In this document: positions 50,538-59,911 of the stretch, one piece after another
Layout: each line of letters begins with the position of its first letter
Position numbering within the stretch: the first letter of the stretch is position 1
NCBI RefSeq assembly: GCF_012927165.1
Contig: NZ_JABBGA010000001.1
Coordinates: 310,001 to 374,000 of the forward strand
Direction of reading: 5' to 3'
DNA: 64,000 nucleotides
From: Zoogloea dura
GTDB taxonomy: Bacteria > Pseudomonadota > Gammaproteobacteria > Burkholderiales > Rhodocyclaceae
Position numbers and translations under genes: made by a program
Notes under the pieces: model-generated
The model's database searches: none
Told to the model about the DNA's origin: nothing
What the model saw: only the letters and a program-made list of their open reading frames with translations

Positions 50538-52466
50538 ATGATCGCGCCGCTCCTTCCCAATGAACAGCAACGGCTAGCCGCTTTGCGCAGCCTCGATTTG
50601 CTGGACACGCCGCCCGAACCGGAATTCGACCGCATAACCAAGCTTCTCGCGCGGTCTCTGCAGGTGCCCATCACGCTGGTTTCACTGGTGGATGAAAGCC
50701 GACAGTGGTTCAAGTCGAAAGTGGGACTGGATGTGCGGGAGACCCACCGAGATCACGCATTCTGCGCTCACACCATCCTGCAGGATAGTCCGCTCGTCGT
50801 TCCCGACGCTCAGCTGGACCCTAGATTTGCGGACAACAGGCTGGTAATGGATGCGCCGAACATCCGCTTTTACGCTGGCGCTCCAATCAGGTCGTCTTCG
50901 GGCCACAGGCTCGGTACGCTGTGTGCCATCGACAGTAAGCCGCATAACCTGTCTCAGGAAGAGTTGGACACCTTGTGTGATCTCGCCGCGCTTGTCAGCA
51001 ACGAGATCCGGCTGAGAGAGCGTCTTTCATCGACGAGTGATCGCCTTGAGCGCTCGCGGGATGTGGCCAGGGCCAACGAGGCCCATTATCGTTCGATGTT
51101 CGAGCTGGCTTCGGTTGGCATTGCAATTGTTGCGGCGAACGGCGCCTGGATCAGTGTGAATGACGCGCTTTGCAAGATCGTTGGGTACCGGGCTGACGAG
51201 CTGATGGGGCTTACCTTCCAGGACATCACCCATCCAGACGACCTGAGCACGGATTTGCTGCTATTGGGGCAGTTGATCGATGACAAGATCGATCACTATC
51301 ACATGGAGAAGCGATACCTGAGAAAGGATGGGCGGCCGGTCTGGATCGATCTGGGTGTCACCAAGAAGACCGACGACGCGGGTCGGATAGAGTATTTTGT
51401 GTCCATTGTCAAGGACATCGATTCCCAAAAGGTCGCGGAGGAAAGGCTGATTGCGCTGCAGCGCGGTCTGGAGAGCAAGGTTGAGGCACGGACTGCGGAG
51501 TTGCTGGAAAGCAACGGGCGATTGATCAAGGCGATCGACCAACAGCGGGACTCCGAACGGCAGCTTCGCAAGCGCGAGGCGGAACTAAGGACGGTACTCG
51601 AAAATGCGTACGATGCGTATATCGCCCTGGATCAGGCGGGCCTAGTCACCGCATGGAACCGTGAGGCCGAGAACATCTTTGGCTGGCAGATGGGCGAGGC
51701 CATCGGGCGTCCCCTGGAAGACCTCATCGTTCCACTGAGCATGGCCGAAATGCATCGCTCGGGCGTAAGCCGGTATCGCGCTGGCGGGCTGACCCGCATG
51801 CTGGATCAGCGCCTTGAGATCCCAGCCAGACGCAAGGATGGATCAACTCTGACGGTCGAAGCCCGGATCAAAGCTCTGGATATCGACGGCCAGATTATCT
51901 ATAGCGCCTTTTTGCACGACATCACCGAACGGAAAGATGCTGAGATTCGTCGGGAACATGAGGCCCGTCAGGATGCCTTGACGGGCTTGTACAATCGCAG
52001 GGCCTTGGCAGAGATGCTCCCTCGGGCAATAGCAAGAGCAGACCGCAGTGGGAAACATCTAGGATTGCTCTTCCTAGACTTGGATGGATTCAAGGAGGTT
52101 AACGACAGCTTCGGTCATGAGGCGGGTGACAGAGTGCTTTGTCGGGTTGCGACGGAAATCAAAAAATGCATTCGCCAGACAGACAGCGCGGTACGCTTTG
52201 CCGGTGACGAATTTGCTGTAGTACTTGAAGGATTGATAGCAGGCTATCCAGACGCTTTACGCGTTGCTGAAAAAATCTTGGAAGCAATTTCTGCTTCCTG
52301 GAAGTACAACAATCACGAAGTGCAAGTCGGCGCAAGTATTGGTGTGGTTGTCCATATCCCTGGAGAGGAGCAATCGCCAGCTGCTCTACTCAAAGAAGCC
52401 GATCATTGGATGTATCGGGCTAAACATGCTGGCAAGGGTTGCGTTTTGTCTCCCTATTTCAAGTAA
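50538..52466 (+). CDS. GAF-PAS-PAS-GGDEF diguanylate cyclase
   Basis: A 642-aa soluble protein. It has a GAF domain (about 20-165, FCAHTIL and GAPIRSSSGHRLGTLC), PAS (about 180-305), a coiled coil, PAS (about 345-460) and GGDEF (about 475-640). The active-site sequence is AGDEF, a variant seen in some active cyclases, with an I-site RQTD five residues before. The frame also opens at a TTG six bases upstream; the ATG is preferred. No EAL domain is fused. Confidence 0.9.
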   Translation: MIAPLLPNEQQRLAALRSLDLLDTPPEPEFDRITKLLARSLQVPITLVSLVDESRQWFKSKVGLDVRETHRDHAFCAHTILQDSPLVVPDAQLDPRFADNRLVMDAPNIRFYAGAPIRSSSGHRLGTLCAIDSKPHNLSQEELDTLCDLAALVSNEIRLRERLSSTSDRLERSRDVARANEAHYRSMFELASVGIAIVAANGAWISVNDALCKIVGYRADELMGLTFQDITHPDDLSTDLLLLGQLIDDKIDHYHMEKRYLRKDGRPVWIDLGVTKKTDDAGRIEYFVSIVKDIDSQKVAEERLIALQRGLESKVEARTAELLESNGRLIKAIDQQRDSERQLRKREAELRTVLENAYDAYIALDQAGLVTAWNREAENIFGWQMGEAIGRPLEDLIVPLSMAEMHRSGVSRYRAGGLTRMLDQRLEIPARRKDGSTLTVEARIKALDIDGQIIYSAFLHDITERKDAEIRREHEARQDALTGLYNRRALAEMLPRAIARADRSGKHLGLLFLDLDGFKEVNDSFGHEAGDRVLCRVATEIKKCIRQTDSAVRFAGDEFAVVLEGLIAGYPDALRVAEKILEAISASWKYNNHEVQVGASIGVVVHIPGEEQSPAALLKEADHWMYRAKHAGKGCVLSPYFK

Positions 52467-52508
52467 TCTCCCTAAGTTGGTGCTCAGTATTTAGTTCTCA
52501 TTTTAGAG

Positions 52509-55500
52509 TCATGCTTGACTGAGAAATATATGCGCTTCTCGAATAACTTCGAGTAACTCCTGTCGAGCACCCTGTAGCGTAGTTTCAAGCTCTTCACCTG
52601 CCTGTTCGAATTCAGTGAGATTCTGTAGGCGTTCAGCGAATTTTCTCAAAGACGTCGCACCAATCTGTGATGAGGTCCCCTTGAGATTGTGAGATAGAAA
52701 TCTGGCGCCCTTCCAATCTTCGCTTCGCACGGCGGCAATGATCTGCTCAACTGCGCCGGCGTGTCTGAAAACGAAATGTTCTATTACTTGGTAATACAAC
52801 TCTTCATTGTTCGAAACTTGACGTAGACCTCTTTGATAATCGAGATGAGCTTGCGGAGCACATTCTTCGATCGAAGAGCCATCTGGTACAGTCTCTTTAG
52901 ACTCATCGGACACATGCGATGGCACCTGCCCCACCAGCCACTTTCTCAGCATCGCATTGAGCTTCAAAGGGTCGATGGGCTTGCCGATATGATCGTTCAT
53001 CCCAGCTTCAATACAGTGCTGTCGATCCGAAGCCATGACATTTGCTGTCATTGCTATGATGGGAAGACTCTTCAAACGTTCGATGGCTCTGATCATCCTG
53101 GTTGCTGCCAATCCATCCACTACCGGCATTTGCATGTCCATGAAGACCAGGTCATAGGTGGCCTGTTGAACCATTTCGACGGCACATGCACCGTCGGAAG
53201 CGATGTCAACATCAATGCCCAAAGAAGTCAGCAACCCTTTCGCCACCTCCTGGCTCAGCTCGTTGTCTTCCGCAACCAGCACTCTCCTGCCTAGAAACTC
53301 CGCGGCCACTCCAGTAATCTCCGCACCAACAGCGGATACAGACGGGGATTCCGACACCCTTCCAAATTGATGCATCACAGCGTTAAACAACGTAGACGCT
53401 GTGACGGGTTTGGTCAGAACTTCCTTGACCCCTTCCTTTGCAGCAACGCTAGTAACTTCGTCTCGGTCGTAGGCCGTTACGATGATGGTCGCCGGAGCTT
53501 CGTGACCAAGCATTGCAGGAATCTCGTGAGCGACCTGAATCCCATCCATGTCCGGCATCTTCCAATCAAGGACTATCAGGTGATAAGGCTTGCCTGCCAG
53601 CTCCGCTCTCTGAATTTCCGCCAGCGCATCCTCACCTGTAGCAACAGACCGGGTACTAAAACCCATATTGCACGACATCTCCTCAAGAACCTCACGTGCA
53701 TGGGTGTTGTCATCCACGATTAGGGTACGCAAAACGCGCAAATCCGGGTGGTCCAAAAACTCGCTCTCACGATTCTCCCCTACGTCAAGCCGAGCGGTAA
53801 AGTTAAACACGGAACCGTGCCCAGGTAGACTCTCGACAGTGATATCACCGCACATTAGGCGAGCTAGTCCCAGCGCGATGGCAAGACCTAGCCCACTACC
53901 GCCGAAGCGCCGGGTTGTTGACGTATCCGCCTGGTGAAAGCTCTTGAAAAGTGTTTGCTGCTGTGTCTCGGAAATTCCAATTCCGCTGTCGCAAACAGAG
54001 AACTTAAAAATGCACCACTCCGCTGATCTCTCCTCTACTGATACAATAAGCTCAACGTAACCAGTTTCAGTGAACTTGATCGCATTACCGATCAAGTTAA
54101 TCAAGACCTGTTCAAGGCGAAATACATCTCCAACCAGTTGAAGCGGGACATCAGGTTTGATGTTAACAACGAACTCCAGTCCTTTACCCGCCGCTTTTTC
54201 GCCGAAAATAGACGAAAGGTCATCGATAACCTTCTGCAAAGAAAAATTATCATGTTCAAGGATAGTTTTTCCAGCGTCGAGCTTACTGTAATCGAGTATA
54301 TCGTTAATGACAGAGAGCAAGTGCTGACTGGCCCCACTGATTTTTTCCAGGTACTCAAGAACCTTTGGTGGAGGATTGGCCTTTATTGCTAAGTGAGTCA
54401 TGCCGATCACGGCATTCATCGGAGTACGAATCTCGTGAGACATGTTCGCGAGAAAGGCGGCCTTTGTGCTTGCTGCATCCTCAGCGATATTGCGAGCACT
54501 GGCCATTTCTTCTAATGCCCGACGTTCAACACTAACGTCTTCAAAAGTACCCGCAAAACCTCTTTCAGGATGGTTGGGATACAAGGCTCTCACACTCATG
54601 CGGCACCAAAAAGTGCTTCCATCTTTGCGCACGAGCTGGCGCTCTTCTGAGAGGTAGCCTGTCTCGGTAAGCGCGGCGGTCAGCTTCTGATTAACCTCTG
54701 CATGAATGAGCGGGTCCGGGTACAGGATGCTCGTGGCTTTGCCCGACAACTCTCCCGATTCATAGCCAAACAGCTCTTCCATGGTCTGATTGCAATGGAC
54801 GATGAGCTGATCGCGGCTCAGGATGATACCCACCGTCGCCGCATCGAAGACGGCCTTTTGCTCGCAGGCGATCGCGCGCTCTTGCGTGATGTCCGCGATG
54901 GTGGCCAGAGCCGCACCATAGGGATCGGTGGGCACCAGAAGACGAATCGAGATATGTGCGAGGAAGCGGGTGCCGTCCTTGCGGAGCAGTTCCTGTTCAC
55001 GATGAACGGTAACTCCACCTTGCAAGGATCCATAGACATGCTCTCCCGCCGCCATGAATTCGTCGGCGCTCTTGTACCAATCCCTCGTCGACTGCCCAAT
55101 CAACTCACCTTCCGCACAGCCGAACAAGCTCTCGAACGCACGATTGCACTTCAGCACGACCCTGTCTCGTAGAAGCACGATGCCGATGGGCGCTGCGTCG
55201 AAGATCGCGCTGAGCTCTATAGTGCGTTGCTGTACCTGCTCTTCCAGTTGATCGCTGTAGTGCTCCAGGTTGGCCTGTGCCTGCTTGATCTCGGTGATGT
55301 CTCGCGCAACGCCGTACAGGCCGATGAGAACACCAGCATCGTCGTGGATGGGGTACTTGCGGTTATCCACCCAACCCCGCTTACCGTCCCGGGTCAGGGT
55401 CTGCTGGATATCCTGAGCACTATCACAGCCATTGAAAACCGTCTTCTCCAGGCGGTAATAAATGTCAGCATAGGCTTCAGGAAAAACGTCGTAGTCTGTC

Positions 55501-55994
55501 TTTCCGATGAAGTCGGTCCAATGCGAGACCGGCTCACACAGAGAAACTAAAGTCTGGCTGGCTCCGGTGAACACATGGTTCCGGTCCTTGAAGTAGATGA
55601 AATCATCGGTGTTCTCGAGCATCGCCCGAAGCGTCGGAATGCTGGCGGCGTCCGGCATCGTGCGTGGCAGACTTTTCGCATCTTGGAGCAACAAATGCAG
55701 CTCGACGCCACCACTGTGAGACGTGCAGCGTGAATATTCTGCCCGTATGCAGCGGATACGCCCATCCAAGTGTCGAATCCGGATATTGGTCGATTGAGGT
55801 GCCGAGGTGGGACCAGGATGAAACATCTGCTGAACGATATCCGAGTCGTCAGGATGTATCAAACGACATAGGTGCACCGAGCCACAAACTAGGTCGTCAA
55901 CGCCATAGCCAAGCAGATCAGCGACGTTCGGGTCGACGGAAAGGACACGCAACCGAACCCCAAGGCCTACTGACATGCGCACTTCGAGCATCAT
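52509..55994 (-). CDS. Hybrid sensor kinase with multiple PAS, two receivers and Hpt
   Basis: A 1161-aa soluble kinase without obvious membrane helices. At least four PAS domains fill the first 500 residues. HisKA ([14 protein letters not shown]) and an ATPase domain (GSGLGLAIALG) are followed by receiver 1 (phospho-Asp in IVLDWKMPDMDG), receiver 2 (LVFMDMQMPVVDG) and a C-terminal Hpt with the transfer His in SHNLKGTSSQIG. The full internal His-Asp-His relay suggests output to a separate response regulator, not visible here. Confidence 0.9.
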   Translation of the reverse strand: MMLEVRMSVGLGVRLRVLSVDPNVADLLGYGVDDLVCGSVHLCRLIHPDDSDIVQQMFHPGPTSAPQSTNIRIRHLDGRIRCIRAEYSRCTSHSGGVELHLLLQDAKSLPRTMPDAASIPTLRAMLENTDDFIYFKDRNHVFTGASQTLVSLCEPVSHWTDFIGKTDYDVFPEAYADIYYRLEKTVFNGCDSAQDIQQTLTRDGKRGWVDNRKYPIHDDAGVLIGLYGVARDITEIKQAQANLEHYSDQLEEQVQQRTIELSAIFDAAPIGIVLLRDRVVLKCNRAFESLFGCAEGELIGQSTRDWYKSADEFMAAGEHVYGSLQGGVTVHREQELLRKDGTRFLAHISIRLLVPTDPYGAALATIADITQERAIACEQKAVFDAATVGIILSRDQLIVHCNQTMEELFGYESGELSGKATSILYPDPLIHAEVNQKLTAALTETGYLSEERQLVRKDGSTFWCRMSVRALYPNHPERGFAGTFEDVSVERRALEEMASARNIAEDAASTKAAFLANMSHEIRTPMNAVIGMTHLAIKANPPPKVLEYLEKISGASQHLLSVINDILDYSKLDAGKTILEHDNFSLQKVIDDLSSIFGEKAAGKGLEFVVNIKPDVPLQLVGDVFRLEQVLINLIGNAIKFTETGYVELIVSVEERSAEWCIFKFSVCDSGIGISETQQQTLFKSFHQADTSTTRRFGGSGLGLAIALGLARLMCGDITVESLPGHGSVFNFTARLDVGENRESEFLDHPDLRVLRTLIVDDNTHAREVLEEMSCNMGFSTRSVATGEDALAEIQRAELAGKPYHLIVLDWKMPDMDGIQVAHEIPAMLGHEAPATIIVTAYDRDEVTSVAAKEGVKEVLTKPVTASTLFNAVMHQFGRVSESPSVSAVGAEITGVAAEFLGRRVLVAEDNELSQEVAKGLLTSLGIDVDIASDGACAVEMVQQATYDLVFMDMQMPVVDGLAATRMIRAIERLKSLPIIAMTANVMASDRQHCIEAGMNDHIGKPIDPLKLNAMLRKWLVGQVPSHVSDESKETVPDGSSIEECAPQAHLDYQRGLRQVSNNEELYYQVIEHFVFRHAGAVEQIIAAVRSEDWKGARFLSHNLKGTSSQIGATSLRKFAERLQNLTEFEQAGEELETTLQGARQELLEVIREAHIFLSQA

Positions 55995-56513
55995 TCGTTT
56001 TCCTAGTGTTACGCAGGCATATCACCAAGGCTACATCATCCATGATGACGATGCATCAGTGTGAAACTTGACCGATGGTCTGACGCGAGCCTTCGCGGCC
56101 CACACCTGCCCGACGATCGATACGGGTACCATGTCGTCCACACCCAACGGATGGAGAAGGTCAATATGGATCAGCTGCAAAGAATACGAACACCGCCTAC
56201 AGGCTCTTCAAGCATCTCAAGCGCGAGAACAGGAGTTGAAGAGCCAAATCGCGACGCAAAGAAGCCCTAACAAAAAATAGCCATTCCCCCCTGTTCACAC
56301 AGGCCTGATTTGGTTAACCTTGGCCTTGTTTCTTTGAGCAAAGGACATGGCCAAAGCAATTGTTGACGACGATCTGTGGGCACTGATCGAAACGTAACAT
56401 TTCCCCTCAAAACTCCATCTGCGCAAATATCCACGACGCAAGCAGTATAGTAACAGAGCCGTTCAAACTAACTTATTGTCAAACAGCCAGGATGCCTGTT
56501 AATCGTGCATGCT
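55995..56513. other. Degenerate region with insertion-sequence debris
   Basis: No intact gene is supported. A coiled-coil-like fragment (EYEHRLQALQASQAREQEL) ends near 56280 without a plausible start. The only recognisable piece is an IS5-type transposase N-terminus, listed separately. Confidence 0.5.
56348..56398 (+). pseudogene. Truncated N-terminus of an IS5-family transposase
   Basis: Seventeen codons read MAKAIVDDDLWALIET then stop. This is the standard opening of IS5-group transposases (usually continuing into LIEPLLP). Nothing downstream continues the homology, so only the left end of an insertion sequence survives. Confidence 0.65.
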
Positions 56514-56915
56514 TCACGACTTTATCAATAAACTCTCTAGAGACCCACCACTTTGGAGATGAGCTTTAATCCACCCTGGTTGCCGCCCCATGCCAGTCCA
56601 AGTCTGATCATGATCGTCAGGGTTCTGGTACTTCGGGTTACCCTTGACTTTAGCCTCAGCAGATCCACGCTCACCGCGTACTTTTTTTGAAATACCAGAA
56701 TTGGGCTTTACAGTCATCCCCAGCGCATTTGCAAGCTCCTCTTTACTAAAACCGAGTCCATTCAACTCATCAACTATTCTTTTCAAAGCCTGCGCTGAGG
56801 CATCGTCTTTAGCTTTTTTTAACTCAGCTTTTTTCTGATCCAGATCATGCATCAAAACGCCCAGCTGCTTCTCGAGATCATCAACTTCAGACTGTATAAC
56901 CGCAATATCGCGCAT
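56514..56915 (-). CDS. H-NS-family nucleoid-associated protein
   Basis: A 133-aa H-NS-like DNA-binding protein. The N-terminal half is a coiled-coil oligomerisation domain rich in Lys and Glu. The C-terminal domain has PKYQNPDDHDQTWTGMGRQP, in which the usual GRGR(Q/R)P minor-groove hook reads GMGRQP. A protein of this kind on an AT-rich element is expected to silence the element or modulate host H-NS. Confidence 0.88.
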   Translation of the reverse strand: MRDIAVIQSEVDDLEKQLGVLMHDLDQKKAELKKAKDDASAQALKRIVDELNGLGFSKEELANALGMTVKPNSGISKKVRGERGSAEAKVKGNPKYQNPDDHDQTWTGMGRQPGWIKAHLQSGGSLESLLIKS

Positions 56916-57021
56916 ATGAATACCTATCAGGGAATAAGTAAAAACTTATCAATCAAGACTCATTACTCATACGAGATAAAACCACAACTCATAGCAAAAA
57001 TCAATCTGTCTTTCACAAATG

Positions 57022-58254
57022 TTACCTACGGCTTCCTCGATCGACCATGCAGTACTTTCTCTTGGTCATCAGCGGATGATCTTTGACAGGATCAAGAAAT
57101 TTCTGGATGCTATTTCTTAGTGCATCTGAAAGCTCTACGCGCACCTTGTTTCTAAACTTAGGTGCCGTGCTTTTGCATTCTTTCGGGAGCAGGCCCCGTC
57201 GAATCACTCTCATAGCTGGATTCGCTTTCGGCCTAGCAACCGACGAGCTCTTGCACAGATACGGGAGGACGTATTTGACAAGATTCATAAACTTATCTCC
57301 ATCCACCAGATCAATCAGACCAATTCCATTTTTCCCGAATCTTTCATAAGCAGACTCATTTTGGTTGCAGTTATGAAATACGCCGCGATCTTTAGCTATA
57401 ACCTCTTTCCAATATTTTCCTATACTTTCAGCCAAATAAGAGTGCTTTCGACCGTCTCGATGCATCGCATTAAGAATAATCAACGCATGCGCATGCGCTC
57501 CTCTTTCCACACCCCACTCCATCTTTATCACATAGCCCAGTAAGCCTCGAAATATCTTGTTCGACCGTCGGTTATGGAGCAGGCGAGCAACGTCATCATT
57601 GAGCGTATCCATACTAGCATCCAGTTTTGCGTCTTTTCGATACCCCAAATCAAGTCGAAGCACAACAATGCGACCGCAATGCATCATTAACGCCAACAAA
57701 TACAAGACATATTCTCGGTATCTCGATTCAGCATCGCGCTTGACCTCCTTATGACGCTCTAATGCACGACAAGAGCTCCCTACAACTCGAACCCTATCGA
57801 CAAATTCGTTGAAAATCTCGTCACATTGCAGTGACTCTTTCGTGCTAGACAACGATCGCCTTCCATACCAGGCGGCTGAAGAAAGAATGTGCCGGAGAGA
57901 AACTTCATTCAACTCTCTAGCGCACTTGCAGAACACCTCAACAAGAACTTCGTACTCATTCTCCGAAGTCAAATGACTTGCCACTTGAATCATTATGGGC
58001 AATCTAGGTGCATATACTTTTGCCAACCTTGATGCGTCAGCACCTTGCTTACCCCCTGAGATAGCTTTAGGAACAAAAGGCAAAGAATCATCGCGAAGTG
58101 ATATCAGTACAAACTGACCGATATCTTTCAAAATGCGAACCAGAGAGTCTCTATCTAAACTCAAGGAAGCAACAGCGTCCGAATCCGCTATCAGCGCACC
58201 GATTTCTTTACAGTAGTTCGCATCATCAGATATTGATTTATCAATCGGACTCAC
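57022..58254 (-). CDS. Inovirus Gp2 / YagK-YfjJ-like protein, putative HUH-type replication protein
   Basis: A 410-aa protein. Its C-terminal half has the features I associate with the inovirus Gp2 (YagK/YfjJ) family: RLDLGYRKD at 200-208, KMEWGVERGAHAHALII at 244-260 with an HxH pair (254, 256) like an HUH metal site, GKYW at 279-282, a GIGLIDL segment at 310-316 and YLCK at 332-335 as the likely nicking or binding region. The N-terminal 190 residues are unrecognised. The start overlaps the stop of the gene before it (ATGA). A replication or mobilisation role is inferred. Confidence 0.65.
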   Translation of the reverse strand: MSPIDKSISDDANYCKEIGALIADSDAVASLSLDRDSLVRILKDIGQFVLISLRDDSLPFVPKAISGGKQGADASRLAKVYAPRLPIMIQVASHLTSENEYEVLVEVFCKCARELNEVSLRHILSSAAWYGRRSLSSTKESLQCDEIFNEFVDRVRVVGSSCRALERHKEVKRDAESRYREYVLYLLALMMHCGRIVVLRLDLGYRKDAKLDASMDTLNDDVARLLHNRRSNKIFRGLLGYVIKMEWGVERGAHAHALIILNAMHRDGRKHSYLAESIGKYWKEVIAKDRGVFHNCNQNESAYERFGKNGIGLIDLVDGDKFMNLVKYVLPYLCKSSSVARPKANPAMRVIRRGLLPKECKSTAPKFRNKVRVELSDALRNSIQKFLDPVKDHPLMTKRKYCMVDRGSRR

Positions 58255-59303
58255 AATTTCACCTCAAAAAGCTCGAACTTCTCACTCTTCGAAAAAGATG
58301 CATTAATTCCACACACCTTAAACCCGGCAGAGGATCTATCTCTCTTGTAAAAAACCTCATCAACCGAAGCCATTTCAACGACACGCTGTAGCAGATCATG
58401 CTTGACGTCAGCCAACACCCCTTCTCCAGACTCTCCCAATTCACTCTGATGTCTCAGTTCATATGGCGAGGTGAATCCGAATTTTGTCGAGTCACTCCAC
58501 GCACGAGCGATTAAAGACCTAACATCCAAGAAAGAGCAGTCCGGCCTAACAAAGTATATGCCATGCAACCTATTTCCCATTTCTGGTAGAAAATCTACGT
58601 TATACGCAAACCCCAACAGATCCTGACTCACATCAATGCATCGCAGATCTTCGACAAACCGATCGACATCAATCTCAATGTCGCGAGCACTTGAGATCTT
58701 TGGCAAGACTCGAACATGATCCAACCTAACAACAACAGACAAGGGCCATTGAGTCTCAACGACGTTAACGAATCTGTGTACAGCCTTAAGGCTTCCTGAG
58801 ATTCGGCGTCGATAGGCCTTCAAGGAAGTAGGAATCGACTTGGACTCTTCAAAAACCCGGTGCACCACGCCTTTAACTAAATCTCCTTCCTTAAGCCCCA
58901 GATCTGTGACAATTCTTGTTGAAACTCCAGACACCCCAACCAACCCTACTCCCATTCGCTGACTTACAGATTCCACCAAGCTGAAAAAAGGGAGCACCCT
59001 CATCAAGACTCTTGAAATGCTCTTTCCTGACCCAATTCTCATTTTTAACAATGCATAGACAAGGTCATAAACTTGATCATTAGCATCATTAACACTCAGA
59101 TTTCCATGCTCATTCGTCTTTCTATCAATTAATAAATTACCTATCGCGTAGGCCATAACGAGCATATCAATTTGAATATCGTTCAGATATTGGCTTCTCA
59201 GAACGCAATTATTCGATCCACTAGCGTCGACTTGCACATAGCTCAACGCAACCACCATGGATTTTCTTAAATCATCTTCTGAAATTGGATATTTCAGATC
59301 CAT
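58251..59303 (-). CDS. Unknown protein, divergent paralogue of the adjacent Gp2-like protein
   Basis: A protein of about 350 aa. Not recognised by itself, but its C-terminal half matches the layout of the next gene: VVVRLDH at 191-196, LLGFAYNVDFLPEMGNRLHG around 229-248, a W about 22 residues later and FYKRD near 320. The HxH pair reads RLH, so one His is lost. I infer a Gp2-like domain with a damaged catalytic site, perhaps a partner subunit. The ATG at 59303 has AAGGA at good spacing; an ATG at 59321 is also possible. Confidence 0.5.
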   Translation of the reverse strand: MDLKYPISEDDLRKSMVVALSYVQVDASGSNNCVLRSQYLNDIQIDMLVMAYAIGNLLIDRKTNEHGNLSVNDANDQVYDLVYALLKMRIGSGKSISRVLMRVLPFFSLVESVSQRMGVGLVGVSGVSTRIVTDLGLKEGDLVKGVVHRVFEESKSIPTSLKAYRRRISGSLKAVHRFVNVVETQWPLSVVVRLDHVRVLPKISSARDIEIDVDRFVEDLRCIDVSQDLLGFAYNVDFLPEMGNRLHGIYFVRPDCSFLDVRSLIARAWSDSTKFGFTSPYELRHQSELGESGEGVLADVKHDLLQRVVEMASVDEVFYKRDRSSAGFKVCGINASFSKSEKFELFEVKL

Positions 59304-59650
59304 TTCAAATCCTTCAATCATAAATTCTAGTCAATGCGGTACGCACTCAGATAGAGCGAAAAGCGCATATCGACAATTCGATATCATCACGACTCAACCA
59401 CCCCCCGTATCACTGCTATCTCAAGGCACTTGCTTTATATATTACTTAGGCATAGTCACTTACTTGCAATCAAGGAAAACAATCTATCGTCTTTCGTCAG
59501 CTGTATTTATGCACTGCGTCTATTCTGAACTGGACTAGATAATATTTAATCCATAGCAAAAGACGTGACAGATCCTCGGAATCTGTCGAGACTTAAGGAG
59601 TCGGACTCTCGACAGATTCCGCAGACTTTGCTTTTCTTGTAAATGTAGAG
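59304..59650. other. Intergenic region with a large inverted repeat
   Basis: No gene is supported. It lies between the AlpA-like gene and the Gp2-like pair, all on the minus strand, and should hold the promoter of the pair. The inverted repeat near its right end is listed separately. Confidence 0.5.
59567..59621. repeat. Inverted repeat with three GACAGAT half-sites
   Basis: A 15-bp perfect inverted repeat, CGGAATCTGTCGAGA (59577-59591) and TCTCGACAGATTCCG (59607-59621), flanks a 15-nt loop. A third half-site, GACAGAT (59567-59573), is inverted relative to the left arm. There is no U-run after the hairpin on either strand, so it does not look like a terminator; a protein-binding site or replication or nicking origin fits better. 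Confidence 0.7.
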
Positions 59651-59911
59651 TTATCCCTCTGCAGCCGTCGGGCCAAGGATCGGATCGGGACTAGATCCTC
59701 TTCTACCGAGACGTTTCTCCATCCAGGAGACAACTTCATCTAGGTCCCACGCCACTGCGCCTTTGCCAGTTGGGGACAGTGACACTGGACGAGGGAACTC
59801 TGGATCGGAGTACTTTCCAGAACCTAGCCGCAGATAAATGGACGAACGAGAGAGGCCCGTGATGGTACACAAACGGGGAAGTCGGATAAAAGCTCTTGTA
59901 CTGCAGGACAT
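59651..59911 (-). CDS. AlpA-family transcriptional regulator / excisionase-like protein
   Basis: An 86-aa protein with a MerR-like winged HTH: FIRLPRLCTITGLSRSSIYL, then DPEFPRPVSL and AVAWDLDEVVSWMEKRL. AlpA-type proteins regulate integrase genes of cryptic prophages and islands or act in excision. It sits upstream of the Gp2-like pair, the usual place in such elements. Confidence 0.88.
   Translation of the reverse strand: MSCSTRAFIRLPRLCTITGLSRSSIYLRLGSGKYSDPEFPRPVSLSPTGKGAVAWDLDEVVSWMEKRLGRRGSSPDPILGPTAAEG

Noticed and set aside
56061-56280. Overlapping 70-codon frames before the IS5 stub
   Set aside because: No supported start, two competing frames and only a short coiled-coil-like tail; treated as debris.
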